Shown: positions 34,031 to 46,675, numbered from the stretch's first letter. The stretch: 64,000 nucleotides of DNA from Medicago truncatula (GCF_003473485.1 NC_053042.1:36546762-36610761), one strand, 5' to 3'. The notes: a model not told the origin generated them from the letters alone. Numbers and translations are program-made.

Positions 34031-36605
34031 TTACTTGTTCTCTGAGCACTCCTTGAATTCAATTGATGGACGCTTGATAGCTTTCCTCCCGAAACCATCA
34101 CCAAAAGATTCAAATTCGATTTCGTCATCATCACTGTCAACAGTCTCCGAAGTCACTCGATTCTGATAACTTCTTAGTTGAATAAGATATACATTGAAGT
34201 AATAACTCACCATGTCTTTTCTTGTCCTCTTTTGAAAGTAACTGGATGGATTGTTCCAAAAAGACTTGTTTTGGGAGGGGATTTTTAGACTCATTATATC
34301 CTTAAATCTCTTTTCTTCATCACCTGTCCATTGAAGTGAAACTTCCTCGCCCATTTTATCAAATCCCCAATGGTAAAATGCCGAACCTAATTCAAACTTC
34401 AGCTTCATCCTGTTTGCAGCAATATGCAATCTTACACAGTCAACTGAACCTTGAACATTGCAGCTACACTTTCCTTGTCTTCCTCTACCAATAAGATCTG
34501 TTTCTGTGGTAGGTCTTGAATCATCTTTAACAGGCCATACTTGTGTGCCTAAAGATTTAGAGTCACTCCCATAAACTATACCAGTCCATTGTGGGACTTC
34601 CACTTGGAAAAGAGGACCAACAGAAACATCACGAGAATCATCACTAAATGGGTCATATTTTTTCTCTTCAGTCACAGCTGCTTTGGCAGTTGATATTTTC
34701 TTTTTTGTCACAGCTGCTTTGGAAGTTGATTTTTTCTTCTTGATCATGACATCTGGTTTGCTAGTTGTTTTCTCCATCGGAATTTTTTCTGATTCCATAC
34801 CGTGCAACTTTGCAACAGACAGCCTTTTACTACGTCTCAGATCCTCATACTTGGCAGGATTCATCTTCACCTTCTATAAAGCATAAGAAAATTCAGTAGA
34901 TATTTTTTGCATAACACTTAAATAAAATTTCTTCTTTTAGATCTTTTCAACTAGTAGAATCATTTCTCAATGTTTTGATATCAAAGTAATAAAACCAAAG
35001 TGATTCATTGAATAATATATAGTCGCTTTTTACAAACCAGTTTGGAATATATATAAAACAGGCTTTTTACAAACCAGTTTGCAAGACCGTGTCCGTTTCA
35101 AGGCTTTTTAGATGGGTCACCCTGTCCATCTCAAGGTTGCGCCCACAGCAGAATCCAATTCATGCGATTTAGGGGTATGTTGTAATTCATCGCAATAAAT
35201 CAAGATTCCTGTTGTGATTGCTATCCAACAAAGATACACACATCAATTAGTATTGATTGGGTTATTTGCTGTTTTTAATCGATATATAGATAACCAGGCT
35301 CAATAGTGCAGTTACAGTTCTTAACTATTTCATAATGCAACTAAACTTTTTTCTCAATTGCTAATAATGATAGAATTTATTTAATGTTTGTAATTTTGTA
35401 GACTGCGCCAAAGCTATCCAATTTCCCGTATTTTATTATTGTATTAACCCTTGTTGACCTATAGCAGTTAGCAGCAAGCTGAGAGTTTGGAATTATATAT
35501 ATATTGTTTTAGGAAAGAAACCTGTAGATTGTGATTATATATTTATTATGAATGCTGAATTAAGTACATCGTAATGCTAATCATAAATACAATAAAAAGA
35601 TAACTAGCCATTCATGTGAAAACATTCTGGTTCAGGATATGAAACGCACAAAAAATCCAATGAGTAAAATCATGTATAAAATCATTATGTGTAGTGAAAA
35701 TATACCTTGGATGATGATCCACGGTTTGGTTCTGCATGCTTTCTGACCGACAGAACATCTCGTGCCCGCAGCATCTGAACAAAAATGTCCTGGTCTCCTT
35801 TATACTCCTTCCCCTTTGATGGTTCTGTTAATGGTTGAGCTACAGGCGATTCCCGATTACGTTTGCGAGAATTAAATTCCTTCTCAGTTTCAACACAAGA
35901 GGCGGTCATAACATCCTTAACACCAGTGCCTAATTTTTCATCGTCGCCGCCATTACCATAACTGTTAACATTTTGGACACCGTCACATTTGTTATTTTGG
36001 TTTTTAGTGTCCAATAAATAACCATCACTCTTCTGGTTAACCAAATCAATGTGCTTTATGATGTTACTCGATTCTAACGGGACAAAATCATCATCTTTGT
36101 CCTTCAGATTTGAGCAAAAAAGGTTTTGAAACTCTTTTTCTAGATCTATTGGCAATGAGTTCAACCCATCATTCCCATTTTTTAAACTCTTCTCTTCGAA
36201 AGATTTCCTGAGCCAACCTTCGAAATCATTCAGATATTTGTCAAAAACTAATTTCACTGAAGCTAGAATACGAAGGTCCAAACCCAGTTCAACTATCACA
36301 GAATTCCACAACCCTTTTCTCGATACCGCATCATACCCGCCTTTTTCCTTCACAAGGGCAAACAATTGATATAAATCAAGCAATTGACCCTCACCGAGCA
36401 TGACCGGCACTGGCCTCACATTGCCTCTACTACAATTCTCCTTTAGGTAAGCCGAAAAAAGTTGAAAAAACAAAGATTTTTGTTTAGCCTTGTCATTGTC
36501 ATGATCAGCACTATCAACACGACCCTCGACAAGACAACCGCCATTTTTATGAAATTCAGTAAAAGTTTCAGCTTCAGGCCGATCAAGGGATGACCCGTTT
36601 GCCAT
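34031..36605 (-). CDS. ARID/ELM2 domain chromatin protein, copy B
   Basis: Two coding exons, 36605-35706 and 34873-34031, phase 0, give 580 residues. Domain order is as in copy A: ARID near residues 44-132 (LLDLYQLFALVKEKGGYDAV, GLWNSV, FDKYLNDFEGWL), lysine-rich KAAVT repeat linker, ELM2-like VGPLFQVEVPQWTG, SANT-like WTGDEEKRF, acidic tail. It differs from copy A by scattered substitutions and small in-frame indels (one Tyr in exon 1, one Leu near the exon 2 start). Both copies are open, which suggests either recency or retained function. The intron is about 0.83 kb against 1.9 kb in copy A because it lacks the SINE and the foldback element, so this copy shows the original intron. Confidence 0.9.
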
Positions 36606-37705
36606 GAACTTTTGACTCTACTTCTATACTAGATATGTTTTGAATTTTATAACAAAAATAAAGGAGCCAAAGAAGAACCTAGCTTGCCCTTTGGTTTATG
36701 TTGATTGTACAAACACAGAACATCACAAAAATGGCGGTGACATCAAGGAAATGAAGGGTTTCCTGGCAGTATGAAGAGATAGGTACAATTAATCACAAGA
36801 TCAAAGTTGAAACCTGAAATTATTGATAATTGATGGTATGAAAAAAATTAGCTGAATTTGAGTTTTTATTTAAAAGGATAAGAAATATGGTGCGAAAATA
36901 AATGACTAAGGTTGAGAGATTATGAGAATAAAACCCTCCTCTTCTCTCAGGGGTATTTCTCTTACCTTCATTTCATTCCCCTTCTTTGAAATCGAAATCC
37001 CTCCCAACAAAATATTTTTTGACATTAAAAAAAATCAAACACTTGTTGTTCCTTTATAATGCTAAATACTAGGGTTGTTAATTGGGCGGGCCAGACCAAT
37101 TTAGTCTAGTCCGATAAAGCCCAAATCGATTAGGTCAAGTCAAACCTACAATAAAAAATGGACATGAATCCACTGCAGTTGAGAAACCATACACGCTATG
37201 GGTAATCTCGGCCATTGATTTGAGATCAGACAATTAAGATTACCGATTCATTAAAGCATTTACAAATCATCTCATACATCAATTTTAAATCGGATGGTAG
37301 AGGTGAGTAATTGTGTCACGCTGTTACGCACCAAATTCATTTCCCAAATCAAACTTAGGGGGATGTATTGGGTTAGATCTTAAAATATAATTTTGACATA
37401 AAAATTCTTCTATATTTTAAAAGACTATAATAAAATAATGAATTTCCTTCAAAAAAAAATATATAAATATATATATATATATATATAATGACTTCTAAAA
37501 TTTTGTAATTTTTAAGATGGGATTTAAAATTGGTCAAAAAAAAAGGTGGAATTTAATAGATCAAAATGGTAAAAATTTATAACGGTTGAAAACATTACTA
37601 TAAATTTAAAATTTCCCAAAGGGCCCCCTTGACTTTTATCAAATATATTAAAAGTTACAAAACTAAATGCAAATATATTAATAAAATAATAATGTGCGGA
37701 TAAAG
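36606..37705. other. Upstream region of ARID copy B
   Basis: Presumed leader and promoter of the minus-strand ARID gene followed by the same repeat-like DNA as in copy A. A (TA)n tract lies at about 37452-37487. Confidence 0.45.
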
Positions 37706-37717
37706 AAAAGTATAATC

Positions 37718-37850
37718 GTCCCAGTGAGATAAGGTCGGTTGCTAGGAACACTGCATTATATATGCAGGGGCTGGGGTTCAAACCCCGGACACCCCACTTT
37801 TTCACCTTAAGAGGTGAATTTCTAGCCACTAGGCTACTTGACAACAAAAA
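37718..37850 (+). mobile_element. tRNA-derived SINE, copy B orthologue
   Basis: Same element and same insertion point as 12136-12265: B box GGGGTTCAAACCCC, 3' CTAGCCACTAGGCTACTTGAC, poly-A. The flanking repeat AAAAGTATAATC lies at 37706-37717 and again at 37851-37862. Confidence 0.8.
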
Positions 37851-38229
37851 AAAAGTATAATCAACACAATTGTTTCCACACACACATGTAGTCATTCTTA
37901 TATTGTTGATAATATATTTCAATGGTTATAAAGTCTGGCCTGGGTAGGTCAGGTATGCGATAATCAAACTTAGGTGAATGTATTGGGTAAAACCTTCAAA
38001 AGATTATATAAAAGTCTTATATATTTTAAAAGACAAAGTAAGGTTTTGTAATTTGAAAGATTTTAAAAGATTTAACTCGTAAAAATTTATAAGATTTGAA
38101 ATGCCAATAAACAACGATTTTTTTTGGATAGTAAAATGTTATTAAGTTACTAGTCGTATCCAGGGTTTGTTCCCTGAGCTTCCTTCTTAGAACTCTTTTC
38201 ATGTCTCTAGAAAACAAGAAACAACTCAC

Positions 38230-38324
38230 ATTTCATCAACATTAGGATAATAACTTTTGTTGACAAAACCAATTGAAGGAGACTAGCTCCTCCACTCTTG
38301 TCTTCCAGACACCTTGACAAGGAC
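38230..38324 (-). pseudogene. Isolated E2 exon 2 relic, copy B
   Basis: Counterpart of 12651-12767, but with an internal deletion of about 20 bases that removes the VYPCKS part. The CCTTGTCAAGGTGTCTGG start and the GTGAGT donor are still visible. Confidence 0.7.
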
Positions 38325-39858
38325 CTGCGATGCGTCCCAATAAAAGTGAGTGAAACTGAAAACAACAAAGAGAAGAAGAAAAACCCACTTCTACAATTGT
38401 GTGAATCTGAGATACAATTGTGTTATTTGAACATCAAAATAGAGACGTTGTATATGTTTCTCTTACTACTTACCTACTACAACAACTTACAGACATTTTT
38501 AAAATTAACACAATCCAAATGACACCCGTATTCGACACCAAAATTTGATGTCAAAAAATTGTTTCTCTTAAAGCTAAGCAGTCATAGATTGAAGTACAAT
38601 TACAAGACCAGCAGCACTCAGTAGCAGTTGTTGACTGCTGATCCAAATAGATAACACCCCACATTGAATTCAAACATATACAATCTATAGTTCTAAAGGA
38701 AGAACATTTCAATTGGAGCAAAGAAAAAGTTGCAATGAAGAGAGCAGCACCATATCAATTATTTCGAGACAAAAAGGGCAAAAATTTTGTAATATTACAG
38801 CCATCAATATCATATCCAACATTAATTACATCATTATAAGCAACATAAGGAGTATGCCATTATTTGTGTATGTCATCATTTTATTTTATACAATAAATGT
38901 ACACTGATATCATTATTATAAAGCAGTGCTGATCAATACATATAAGCAATACAGTGCAAACAGGTCATTCAGCGTACTTTTTATCCAAACGAAAAATGAA
39001 GCAAGAAAGTCTATGATGAGTTATACCACAAAACTGAGAAAGGGTTATAAAAATGTTCATTGAAGAGAGAATCAGGGTAGAATCTCATCTTAGACTGATA
39101 AAAGCAAGATTTTGAAGAGTAGACCAGATGAAGAATGATCCAATAGTTGGAGGTAGAGAGGGAGATCAAGAAAAAAATGTCAAATCATGAAGAAAGATTT
39201 AAAGGTAGATGATCTATCTTTGGACCTAATACATGACAGGACTGTTGGCATCAATTGATACATATAAACGATCCGACCTAGTAGGAAAAAGACTGGTTGT
39301 TGTTTTTTCTTCACCATTCGTGATTGCTTTTTGACAAATGAATCAATGTTGGTTGCCATAAATTATAGGCAGGTCTACATCATTAAATTGAGAAATCTAA
39401 TTTCCCATTCCCAACCCAAAAAGAAAACATTAACGTTTTAGCTCCCCATATGAATACAAACCCAAGAGCTTATAGTACACAAAACTACGATAAGTGTGTG
39501 GGTGCTGCTGACATGTGTGTTGGCAAGTGAGGACAAAAGACATTCATATTCTATTGGTTTCAGCAGGGATCATTCATGGAAAAAAAGTGAATCTTCATCT
39601 AGCATTACTTTTTGTGTATTATTTGTGAGGGTGGGAGTTGATGCATTTGATATGGAACATAAATCATTTTGCACAATCTTGCGTCATCAAATCTTTATAT
39701 TTACCAATTGATGAAATCTCCCCCAATTGGAATTATATGTAAAATGACAACTTATGGTCAACAATAATGAAGATCTCATAATTTTAACATAGATTACATA
39801 AATATATTATAACAGCCATTACAGTTTCATTCTGGAGAAACTTAACAAGGATTACTAC
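38325..39858. other. Duplicated non-coding spacer, copy B
   Basis: Counterpart of 12768-14302. No protein was recognised. Confidence 0.4.
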
Positions 39859-41045
39859 CTTTAACTTTTTGTTCATATGCAGCACAATCTCGCATCATCA
39901 AGGAAGCAGCTTCACCATTCAATGGATCTAATGCATTAACAAGATCTGAGTGAAAATAAGAAAAATGTAAGTTAGCAAAAATAACAATCAAACAAGGTTG
40001 AATCAAATGCATAGCAAGTGCGTTTTTAGTAATATTCATTACCACCAATATATGTAAGGTAAAGGTAATAATGCTTACCAAACATGGGACTCCAAGTCTG
40101 GTTAATAACTTCTAAACAAACTGAACCAGACCTGAATATCAAAGAAAAAGATTTTTATCAGCTGTTGAGTTTAGCAATTTATTTGAGCAACAGCCAATAG
40201 AGGTTCCATGGAGGACAATGGTGTTGCTTAAATATGATAGAAAACAAGGAAGCTATTTTTTTACAAGAAAACGTTATCAAGTTAGTAGTTGTGTTAGTTT
40301 ATAAGGTTTGAACCGTGAACTTTCATCTTAAAACTCCTTCGGTGTCCCATAGAAAACAATGAAATTTTGCTTGCTATAAAAAACTCACATTTCACCAACA
40401 TTAGGATGGTAAATTTTGTTGACAAAAACAATAGAAGCAGACTTATAAGGATAAGCATCAGGTAGCTCCACTCTTATCTTCCATATGCCTTCTTGATAAG
40501 GACCTGCAATGAGTCCAAATAAAAGTGAGTGAAAACCTATGTAGCACGGACTCTTCAGATTAAAGGCATGTCCAATGTCCGGCACCAACACGACACTAAC
40601 ACACATGGTTATATTCTATGAAGCACAGACACCCGACATGACATAATTGAATGTAATAACGTGTGTCAGTGTCGTGTCGATGTTGGACACGAGACACGCC
40701 TTCAATCAAAAGTGTTGGTGCCATAGTTTTGAAAACAAAGAGAAGAAAAACTTCCACCTTTAAAGTCACAGTTGTGTTATTTGAACATCAAAATACTGAC
40801 ACTGTATGTCATACACCTTATGTGCTAAAATATATCTATCTCTTAACTTTTTAACCACAAAAACCAAAGAACACCGAATTTGACATCACAATGCATTTCA
40901 TCTTCATTGAGGAAAATGGGCAAACATTCATTCATCAGAGGGATGCAAGAAACTTACTGTGTGTAACTTAGGTCGATGGAATTCAACAAAAAACTGTTGC
41001 GTGGCATTATTGATCATTTCCACCTTGTAATCACTCATCATCCTC
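39859..41045 (-). pseudogene. E2 ubiquitin-conjugating enzyme pseudogene, copy B
   Basis: Four internal exons with good splice sites: 41045-40958 (MMSDYKVEMINNATQQFFVE), 40503-40389 ([20 protein letters not shown], to HPNVGEM), 40131-40079 (SGSVCLEVINQTWSPMF, thioester cysteine present) and 39945-39859 (DLVN-ALDPLNGEAASLMMRD, AAYEQKVK). It resembles UBC4/5/6-type plant E2s. Exon 4 has lost 42 bases in frame (14 codons, [14 protein letters not shown] in copy A), removing part of a core helix. The first exon with the MSSPSKRREMD start and the acidic C-terminal exon were not found. It is better preserved than copy A but most likely not functional. Confidence 0.82.
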
Positions 41046-41092
41046 CTGATTCACAACAACCCAATTACAAAAACATTAGAAATTCAGAGGGG

Positions 41093-41395
41093 GAAAAACA
41101 TTTCAGCAAGCATTTAAACTTGCACTCAATTCTAGCTTGCTATCTAATTCCACCGTCAGAGTAAAATTGAAATTCTAAAGCCACAAAAGTGCTTGCCCTA
41201 GGCCTTATGCTTTCGTTTCTTGAGGAGTTCGTTGACTATTTTTCCACATTGTTTGAGCAGATATAAATTTACATTTTTCATTCCTAACACACATACCGAC
41301 CCACAAATGAATTCACATTTTTCAATTTCAGATTGGTATTTGCAAGTTCTTACATTTTGGGATGGGTGGTGATTCCGTGATTGGTTATTACTCCT
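41093..41395. other. Spacer after duplication copy B
   Basis: No coding signal or repeat ends were seen. Confidence 0.35.
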
Positions 41396-41404
41396 TTTAA
41401 AAAT

Positions 41405-42789
41405 GAGCAAATACTCAATTTGGTTCCTCACTCTGCACCTCGCTGTTATATAGGTCTTGACTCAGGATTAAATACAAATAACTCTGCACTTCCGTTATCA
41501 CTTTAGTCCTTGACGTTAAGAAAATTGTTAAGTGATGATGTGGCGCATATGAGGTGTCAAAGGGACCAAAATGAAAGTAGAAAATAGTCACTTTGGTCTT
41601 GAATCAAAAATCAATATTCCCAAATTGAATATCAAATTCCTAAATCCTTAAATCTCAAATCCCTAAATCTGATTTAATTCTCTCTTTTGTTTAAAATTAA
41701 TCTTTCATTAAACACGGCTTACTGTTAGGTCCCTGATTGTGCATACTTACTATCAGTTAGGTCCCTGACAATGAATTAGGAAATCCATTAGCATCTATTA
41801 CTCTTGATTATTGTTATATTCACATGATAATTCATTTTGTTGAATTTCTTTTAACATAATTTCTAACTCATAATTTGTTTAACTTAGTAGGTACTAGTGC
41901 TACATGTAACATAAGTTGTTTATGTGTCCAAGTTTATTATCAAATTTCTCACTTTAATTTTTTCTTTCATGAGAAGCTAAAGCAACTAAAGCATAAGTTC
42001 TTTCATGTAACTTAATAGCATGAATATGATATTTTATACTATTGAATCAACACCTTCTTGTACAAATCTGAATGTCATTGTCTATGCACAATGTCTTAAA
42101 CTATGGTAATAATAATCACAACAGGCAACTTCAAGCCTGTGTATTTTAGTAAGTGAATTTATGCATTAGTTATTCAAATTTCTCCACCAAAAATTGGATA
42201 TTGTTGTTGAAAGACACATCAAAAATCAAGCTATGACTTTAAAATACTTACCGGGATTATAATTAAACACACCGTTAATAATTCATTTCTCTATATATGT
42301 AATCATGATGCCATTATATACTAAAGGGAGAAAGATGTAACATAACCACAACACTATGAGTTGATCAAGCCAAAAAGGTCCCTAATAGCCAGGGACTTTA
42401 GTGAAATTTCATGTTTACTGTCAGGGACCTAACTGATAGTAAGTGTGTGCAGTCAGGGACCTAACAGTAGGTTGGTGTTGAATAGAAGATTGATTTTGAA
42501 CAAAAAAGATAATTAGATGACATTTAAGGATTTAAGATTTAGGGATTTGATATTCAATTTGGGGATATTGATTTTTGTGTTCAGGGACCAAAGTGACCAT
42601 TTTCTACTTTCACTTTGGTCCTTGTGACACCTCATATGCGCCACATCATCACTTAACAGATTTTTGTAACGCCAGGGACTAAAGTGATAACGGAAGTGCA
42701 GAGTCAAAGACTTATTTGTATTTAATCATGAGTCAGAGACCTATGTGACAGCGAGCTGCAGAATCAGGGACTAAAGTGACTATTTGCTC
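41405..42789. mobile_element. Non-autonomous Mutator-like element with long TIRs
   Basis: 1,385 bp with terminal inverted repeats of about 350-400 bases beginning GAGCAAAT. Both arms carry GATGATGTGGCGCATATGAG and GGTCCCTGA phrases in opposite orientation. A perfect 9-bp target duplication, TTTAAAAAT, lies at 41396-41404 and 42790-42798. The middle (about 41770-42360) has no transposase frame. It sits between E2 copy B and the acid phosphatase gene. Confidence 0.93.
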
Positions 42790-42798
42790 TTTAAAAAT

Positions 42799-43780
42799 TG
42801 ACCCGATAGGGGGTTTGACACATTTCGTATTATATAATTCGAAATCAAAGTGTGTTGGTTTGAGATTTTGGAGTATATATACGTCTCAAGTTTGATTCTC
42901 TTTAGTGTCAATTTGGATGGACATTGAACTTCTTCACAAAAAAAAAAAAAAAAAATTGAAATGTTTGGTTTCGTTTGAGTTTTTAAGACATTTCGGAATA
43001 TATATTTTGAAATGCTATAAAAATGCTTCAAGTTTTATAATCCAAGCATGGGTGAAATTGGAAAAGTGGAGGGTGCGCGAGAAGTAAGAAGGATGAGAAA
43101 AAAAATAGTCAATATAATAATATTGAACTATGTTGAAGCTAATTCTAATTTCCAACATATGATAAAAAAAAAAAAAATAATAATCAATTATGTACAGCAA
43201 TTAATTTTTGGGGGAACAAATATTTTTTGCCGAAATTTTTATATTTTGGAAGATTTTTAAAAATGAATATATTTTTTAAAATGAAAAAAATATAGTTTTT
43301 TTTTAAGGAGAATATGAACTATTTTTCTTTTTGACGAGATAAAGTTCAAACTATTGATAACCAAAAAATAGTTCAAATTATGGAACTATATTGCTTTCAA
43401 AGTAGGTAGAAGTTGATGTACCCAAAATAAGCCAAAATTCACAAGAAAAGTTACTTTAGGTCATCTCTGATTTGGCTCTCGCAGATTTTAATTGAAATAT
43501 TATACAAATTTAGAACATATAAATATATGTGATTGAACAAATAAACCCATCTGTGATCCGTGACAGGATAATGCAAGCATGTTATTTTTGTCATCTTATA
43601 TTCTAATTAGAGGCATCTCATAGTCATGTTTCCCCTCATAATAGACCTCTATTTAATTTATGATTTTTTGTCAACCATGACAGCATGGTGATGATGGTGC
43701 ACATGAACGTTTGTAGCACTATCTGCCCTCGGACCCATGTGATGCGATCTACTGCAAAAATTAAAAAAGGAATATTTGGC
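42799..43780. other. Spacer upstream of the acid phosphatase gene
   Basis: AT-rich with homopolymer runs. The distal promoter of the phosphatase gene presumably lies in the last few hundred bases. No gene was recognised. Confidence 0.4.
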
Positions 43781-43790
43781 TCTATTTATA
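43781..43790 (+). promoter_or_regulatory. Candidate TATA box of the acid phosphatase gene
   Basis: TCTATTTATA(TC) lies about 57 bases upstream of the start codon, a plausible distance for a leader of about 30 bases. Confidence 0.4.
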
Positions 43791-43844
43791 TCCCATTATT
43801 CTCCATATCTACTTTGCATGTTTTTTTTGTTTGGTCAAGAAAGA

Positions 43845-44812
43845 ATGGGGAGAACATTTGTTTGTAGTTTGGTTTTGTTATGCTTTTTGATTCCTTTAAC
43901 AGTTGCAGATTGGAACATATTAAATCAGAAGACACACAATGGATTGAAGATCAGTTTGAAGAATTATTGTGAAAGTTGGAGAATGAATGTTGAGCTGCAT
44001 AATATTAGAGACTTCCAAGTTGTGCCTGAAGAATGTACTGAATACATTACAAAATATGTCAAGTCTACACAATACAAAGTTGACTCAGAAAGAACAACTG
44101 AAGAATGCTTGGTTTATCTTAGTACCAGCTGCAATCTGAAGAAAGATGGCAAAGATGCTTGGATTTTTGACATTGATGATACTCTTCTTTCAACGATTCC
44201 TTTCTACAAGAATAATTTGTATGGATAATTCTGAATCCATCTTAATCTACTAATCATTTTACGTTAATTGTTCGTTGTTTATTTGATATTGCTTATTCTG
44301 ATGAGCCTTTTATTGACAATAGGGGAAAGAAAATCAATGTGACAGCATTGGAGGAATGGATGAGCAAGGGTAAAGCCCCTGCTCTTGACTACTCATTGAG
44401 GTTCTTCAATGAGATTAAATCTAGAGGAATTCAGATCATTTTGATTTCTGGGAGGAGGGAACATCTCAGATCAGCTACAATCGATAACCTTGTCAATGTC
44501 GGTTACCATGGGTGGACAGGTCTTATTTTGAGGTCAGTTCAAACCAGTTTTTCCTCTCTTTATATCTAACTAATTCTTATAATTCATTTGCTCCTCATAA
44601 CAGTTTAACTAAATCCCCTCTCCCTCCATTGCAGAGATCCTACTAATGAATTGGTGTCAGTGGCAGAATACAAGTCTCAAGTGAGAAAATATTTAACTAG
44701 TAAAGGTTATCGCATTTGGGGAGTTTTAGGTGACCAATTCAGCAGCATTGCGGGGAATACTGGCGGTATAAGAGCATTCAAACTTCCAAATCCAATGTAC
44801 TATGTTGCCTAG
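43845..44812 (+). CDS. HAD-superfamily acid phosphatase / vegetative storage protein
   Basis: Three exons, 43845-44218, 44323-44532 and 44635-44812, all junctions in phase, 253 residues. It begins with a signal peptide (MGRTFVCSLVLLCFLIPLTV, cleavage near ADW), so the product is secretory or vacuolar. It belongs to the plant class-B acid phosphatase/VSP family: WRMNVE, then YI-KYVKS, and HAD motif I FDIDDTLLST with both aspartates (about D109 and D111). Motif II is IILISGR and motif III GYRIWGVLGDQFSSIAG, with the terminus FKLPNPMYYVA. The nucleophile is present, unlike in some storage-only VSPs, so phosphatase activity is plausible. The exon 1 donor is taken as TT|GTATGG; the alternative after TATG lacks GT. 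A broken paralogue lies at 32747. I chose the ATG beginning the signal peptide; an upstream in-frame ATG at 43776 lies before the predicted transcription start. Confidence 0.92.
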
Positions 44813-46048
44813 TTTATCAGCTATTGTAACAGCATTGTTTCTTTCCCATTTTAAATTTCTTATAGCTGCACTGGTGTTTAAGGAATATCCATTTGGTAGA
44901 AGGCAGACAGCCATATCCATGACCATGTGGATATTGTATGTCTTACCAGAATCACATGCAGGCTTATAATTATTCTAAAAATGCCCAAAAGTTATATGGA
45001 GCATTATTTCTCAAAACATCTAGAGTATGTATGAAATACTACATCGAGTGACAAAACTGTGAGTCTCCTTGTATCTATTAGATAATAGATACGGTTCTGG
45101 TTGAAGAAGCTTTTCCTGGAGTATAAGTATTGTATGAATCTCTTAGTTGACAATCAATTTTCTTCTTTTATCTCCATGCTTAGATTTTCGTATTTTTCAA
45201 ACACAGCCTCCTAAACAAGAACAAGTATATTTTTGTTTGATCAAATCCTCTCACAGCTAGAAATCCTATATTCACTCAAGATCCTTATCAGTAAGCTGGC
45301 GACTAAATAAAATGATATCTGCTGAAGAACTCCTAAGGGAGTGCTTCTGCTAGGCATCCCCATCCATGCCAGTGTCTTCTAGAATGTTAGTTGCTACATT
45401 AGCTTTTCCTTGGAAGTGCTAAGTTCGCCTTCTATTAGGGCGTACAATGAACCATATACATCATCGAATCTTAATTGTTAAGAATCTAAACCGGCGATGA
45501 GAACAGATTCAAATCCTCCTTAGTTGATTACTCAAGTGATTTACATGTGATATATATTACTAGGATTCATCAACAAAATTTATTCATCCATATAACAATT
45601 TAAAAATTGTAAATTGACACCTTAAAATCAACATACACTACACCTCTTAACTTTTCAGAAGTAATTCAACATTTGTTTATCGCTTGTTGAGATTTGCTTT
45701 CTGAAACCTACTATAACGACATGACCAGTGCATTTAGGCGAAAAAATTCTATTAATTCTAGGTGTAAACTGTAGAACAGGTTAGTTTACCCTTTACATAT
45801 TTCACATTTTCACTATCCTCCTCCATAAAGCTTCCAAATTTCAAACACCATAGCAGGATTCAGGAAACAAAAGAAACATTTAGAACAGTCAACAAAAAGA
45901 ATTAGACACTAGTTGAGTAAAACCCCATTTGCATTTCAATAGAATTTATAACAAATCTAGATTCTGGAGTTGGAATGATGAGCCAAAACACTGACCATCA
46001 TAACAATACTCATTATACATACACATTCCAATGCCTAAATGCAACTAA
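44813..46048. other. Spacer, phosphatase 3' end to Cys-rich gene 3' end
   Basis: Two convergent genes end here; their 3' untranslated regions account for the edges. No further gene or clear element was seen. Confidence 0.45.
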
Positions 46049-46429
46049 CTACTGAGAAGATTGAGAAGAGAGTTTCAAGCATTCACTCTGACACCTCCTA
46101 AGACATGTGTCATTCCAATTAGGTACTTGATGTTGGTTAACACAAACCGTGCGAGCACAAGCTTCAGCACATGCGTCAAGATCGGACACACCACAAACAG
46201 TAACACAAGTATCAGGAATTGGATCTTTTGAGAAAGAGCCAACCTTTTTCAACATCCTCTTTGAAGTGCAGACCCTTTCACATACGAAAATTTCATCAGA
46301 ACTCCTTTCTCTTCCCCTTGCACTCTTCAACCTTTGCTCTTCTGCATTCCTTTTCTTAACTCTAAATGCTTGTCCTGCAACAACGACAGGGACTGCTGCC
46401 CCCAAAAGTGACCACCAAATATCTCCCAT
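46049..46429 (-). CDS. Small single-pass protein with ten cysteines in CX3C motifs
   Basis: 126 residues, starting MGDIWWSLLGAAVPVV, with a hydrophobic N-terminal segment (about residues 5-21), then a basic stretch (FRVKKR). The C-terminal half has ten cysteines (about 50, 54, 75, 79, 87, 91, 96, 109, 113, 117). Five pairs are spaced C-x3-C, including CERVC, CVTVC, CAEAC and CLRRC. I recall similar short conserved plant proteins but no assigned function. Repeated CX3C pairs are known from intermembrane-space proteins oxidised by the Mia40 route, but that role is only a possibility here. The start is the internal Met rather than one 25 codons upstream: the upstream stretch looks like leader, and a splice acceptor (GCGCAG, 46481-46486) precedes it. 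Confidence 0.82.
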   Translation of the reverse strand: MGDIWWSLLGAAVPVVVAGQAFRVKKRNAEEQRLKSARGRERSSDEIFVCERVCTSKRMLKKVGSFSKDPIPDTCVTVCGVSDLDACAEACARTVCVNQHQVPNWNDTCLRRCQSECLKLSSQSSQ

Positions 46430-46675
46430 CTCTCTGATACTACACAACTTCAGCCGCTCTTTCTTCAAATTTATACACTGCTGCGCACAATCCCAACAAA
46501 ACAAACAACCCAGTTACAAAATTTCAATCTTTAGTTGTTAATCAATACTAACCACACAATACACTACGAAATTTCTAAACTATGTAACCTAAGAGACAGA
46601 TCCAATTCCCTCGAAGACAGTTGTAAAATAGTCACAGTGCCATTGGTGTCACCTTAATGATAAGTATCAATTTCA

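Larger units (their letters stand above)
33485..41092. repeat. Segmental duplication, copy B
   Basis: Partner of 6745-15925 in the same orientation, about 26.7 kb away at its start. It keeps the ancestral, uninserted state at the Au SINE and foldback sites, and has its own deletions (for example about 45 bases upstream of the ARID gene and 42 bases in E2 exon 4). Confidence 0.93.

Noticed and set aside
46149-46541. A 130-codon plus-strand open stretch
   Set aside because: It is the antisense shadow of the CX3C protein gene, which has the conserved cysteine pattern and a splice context.
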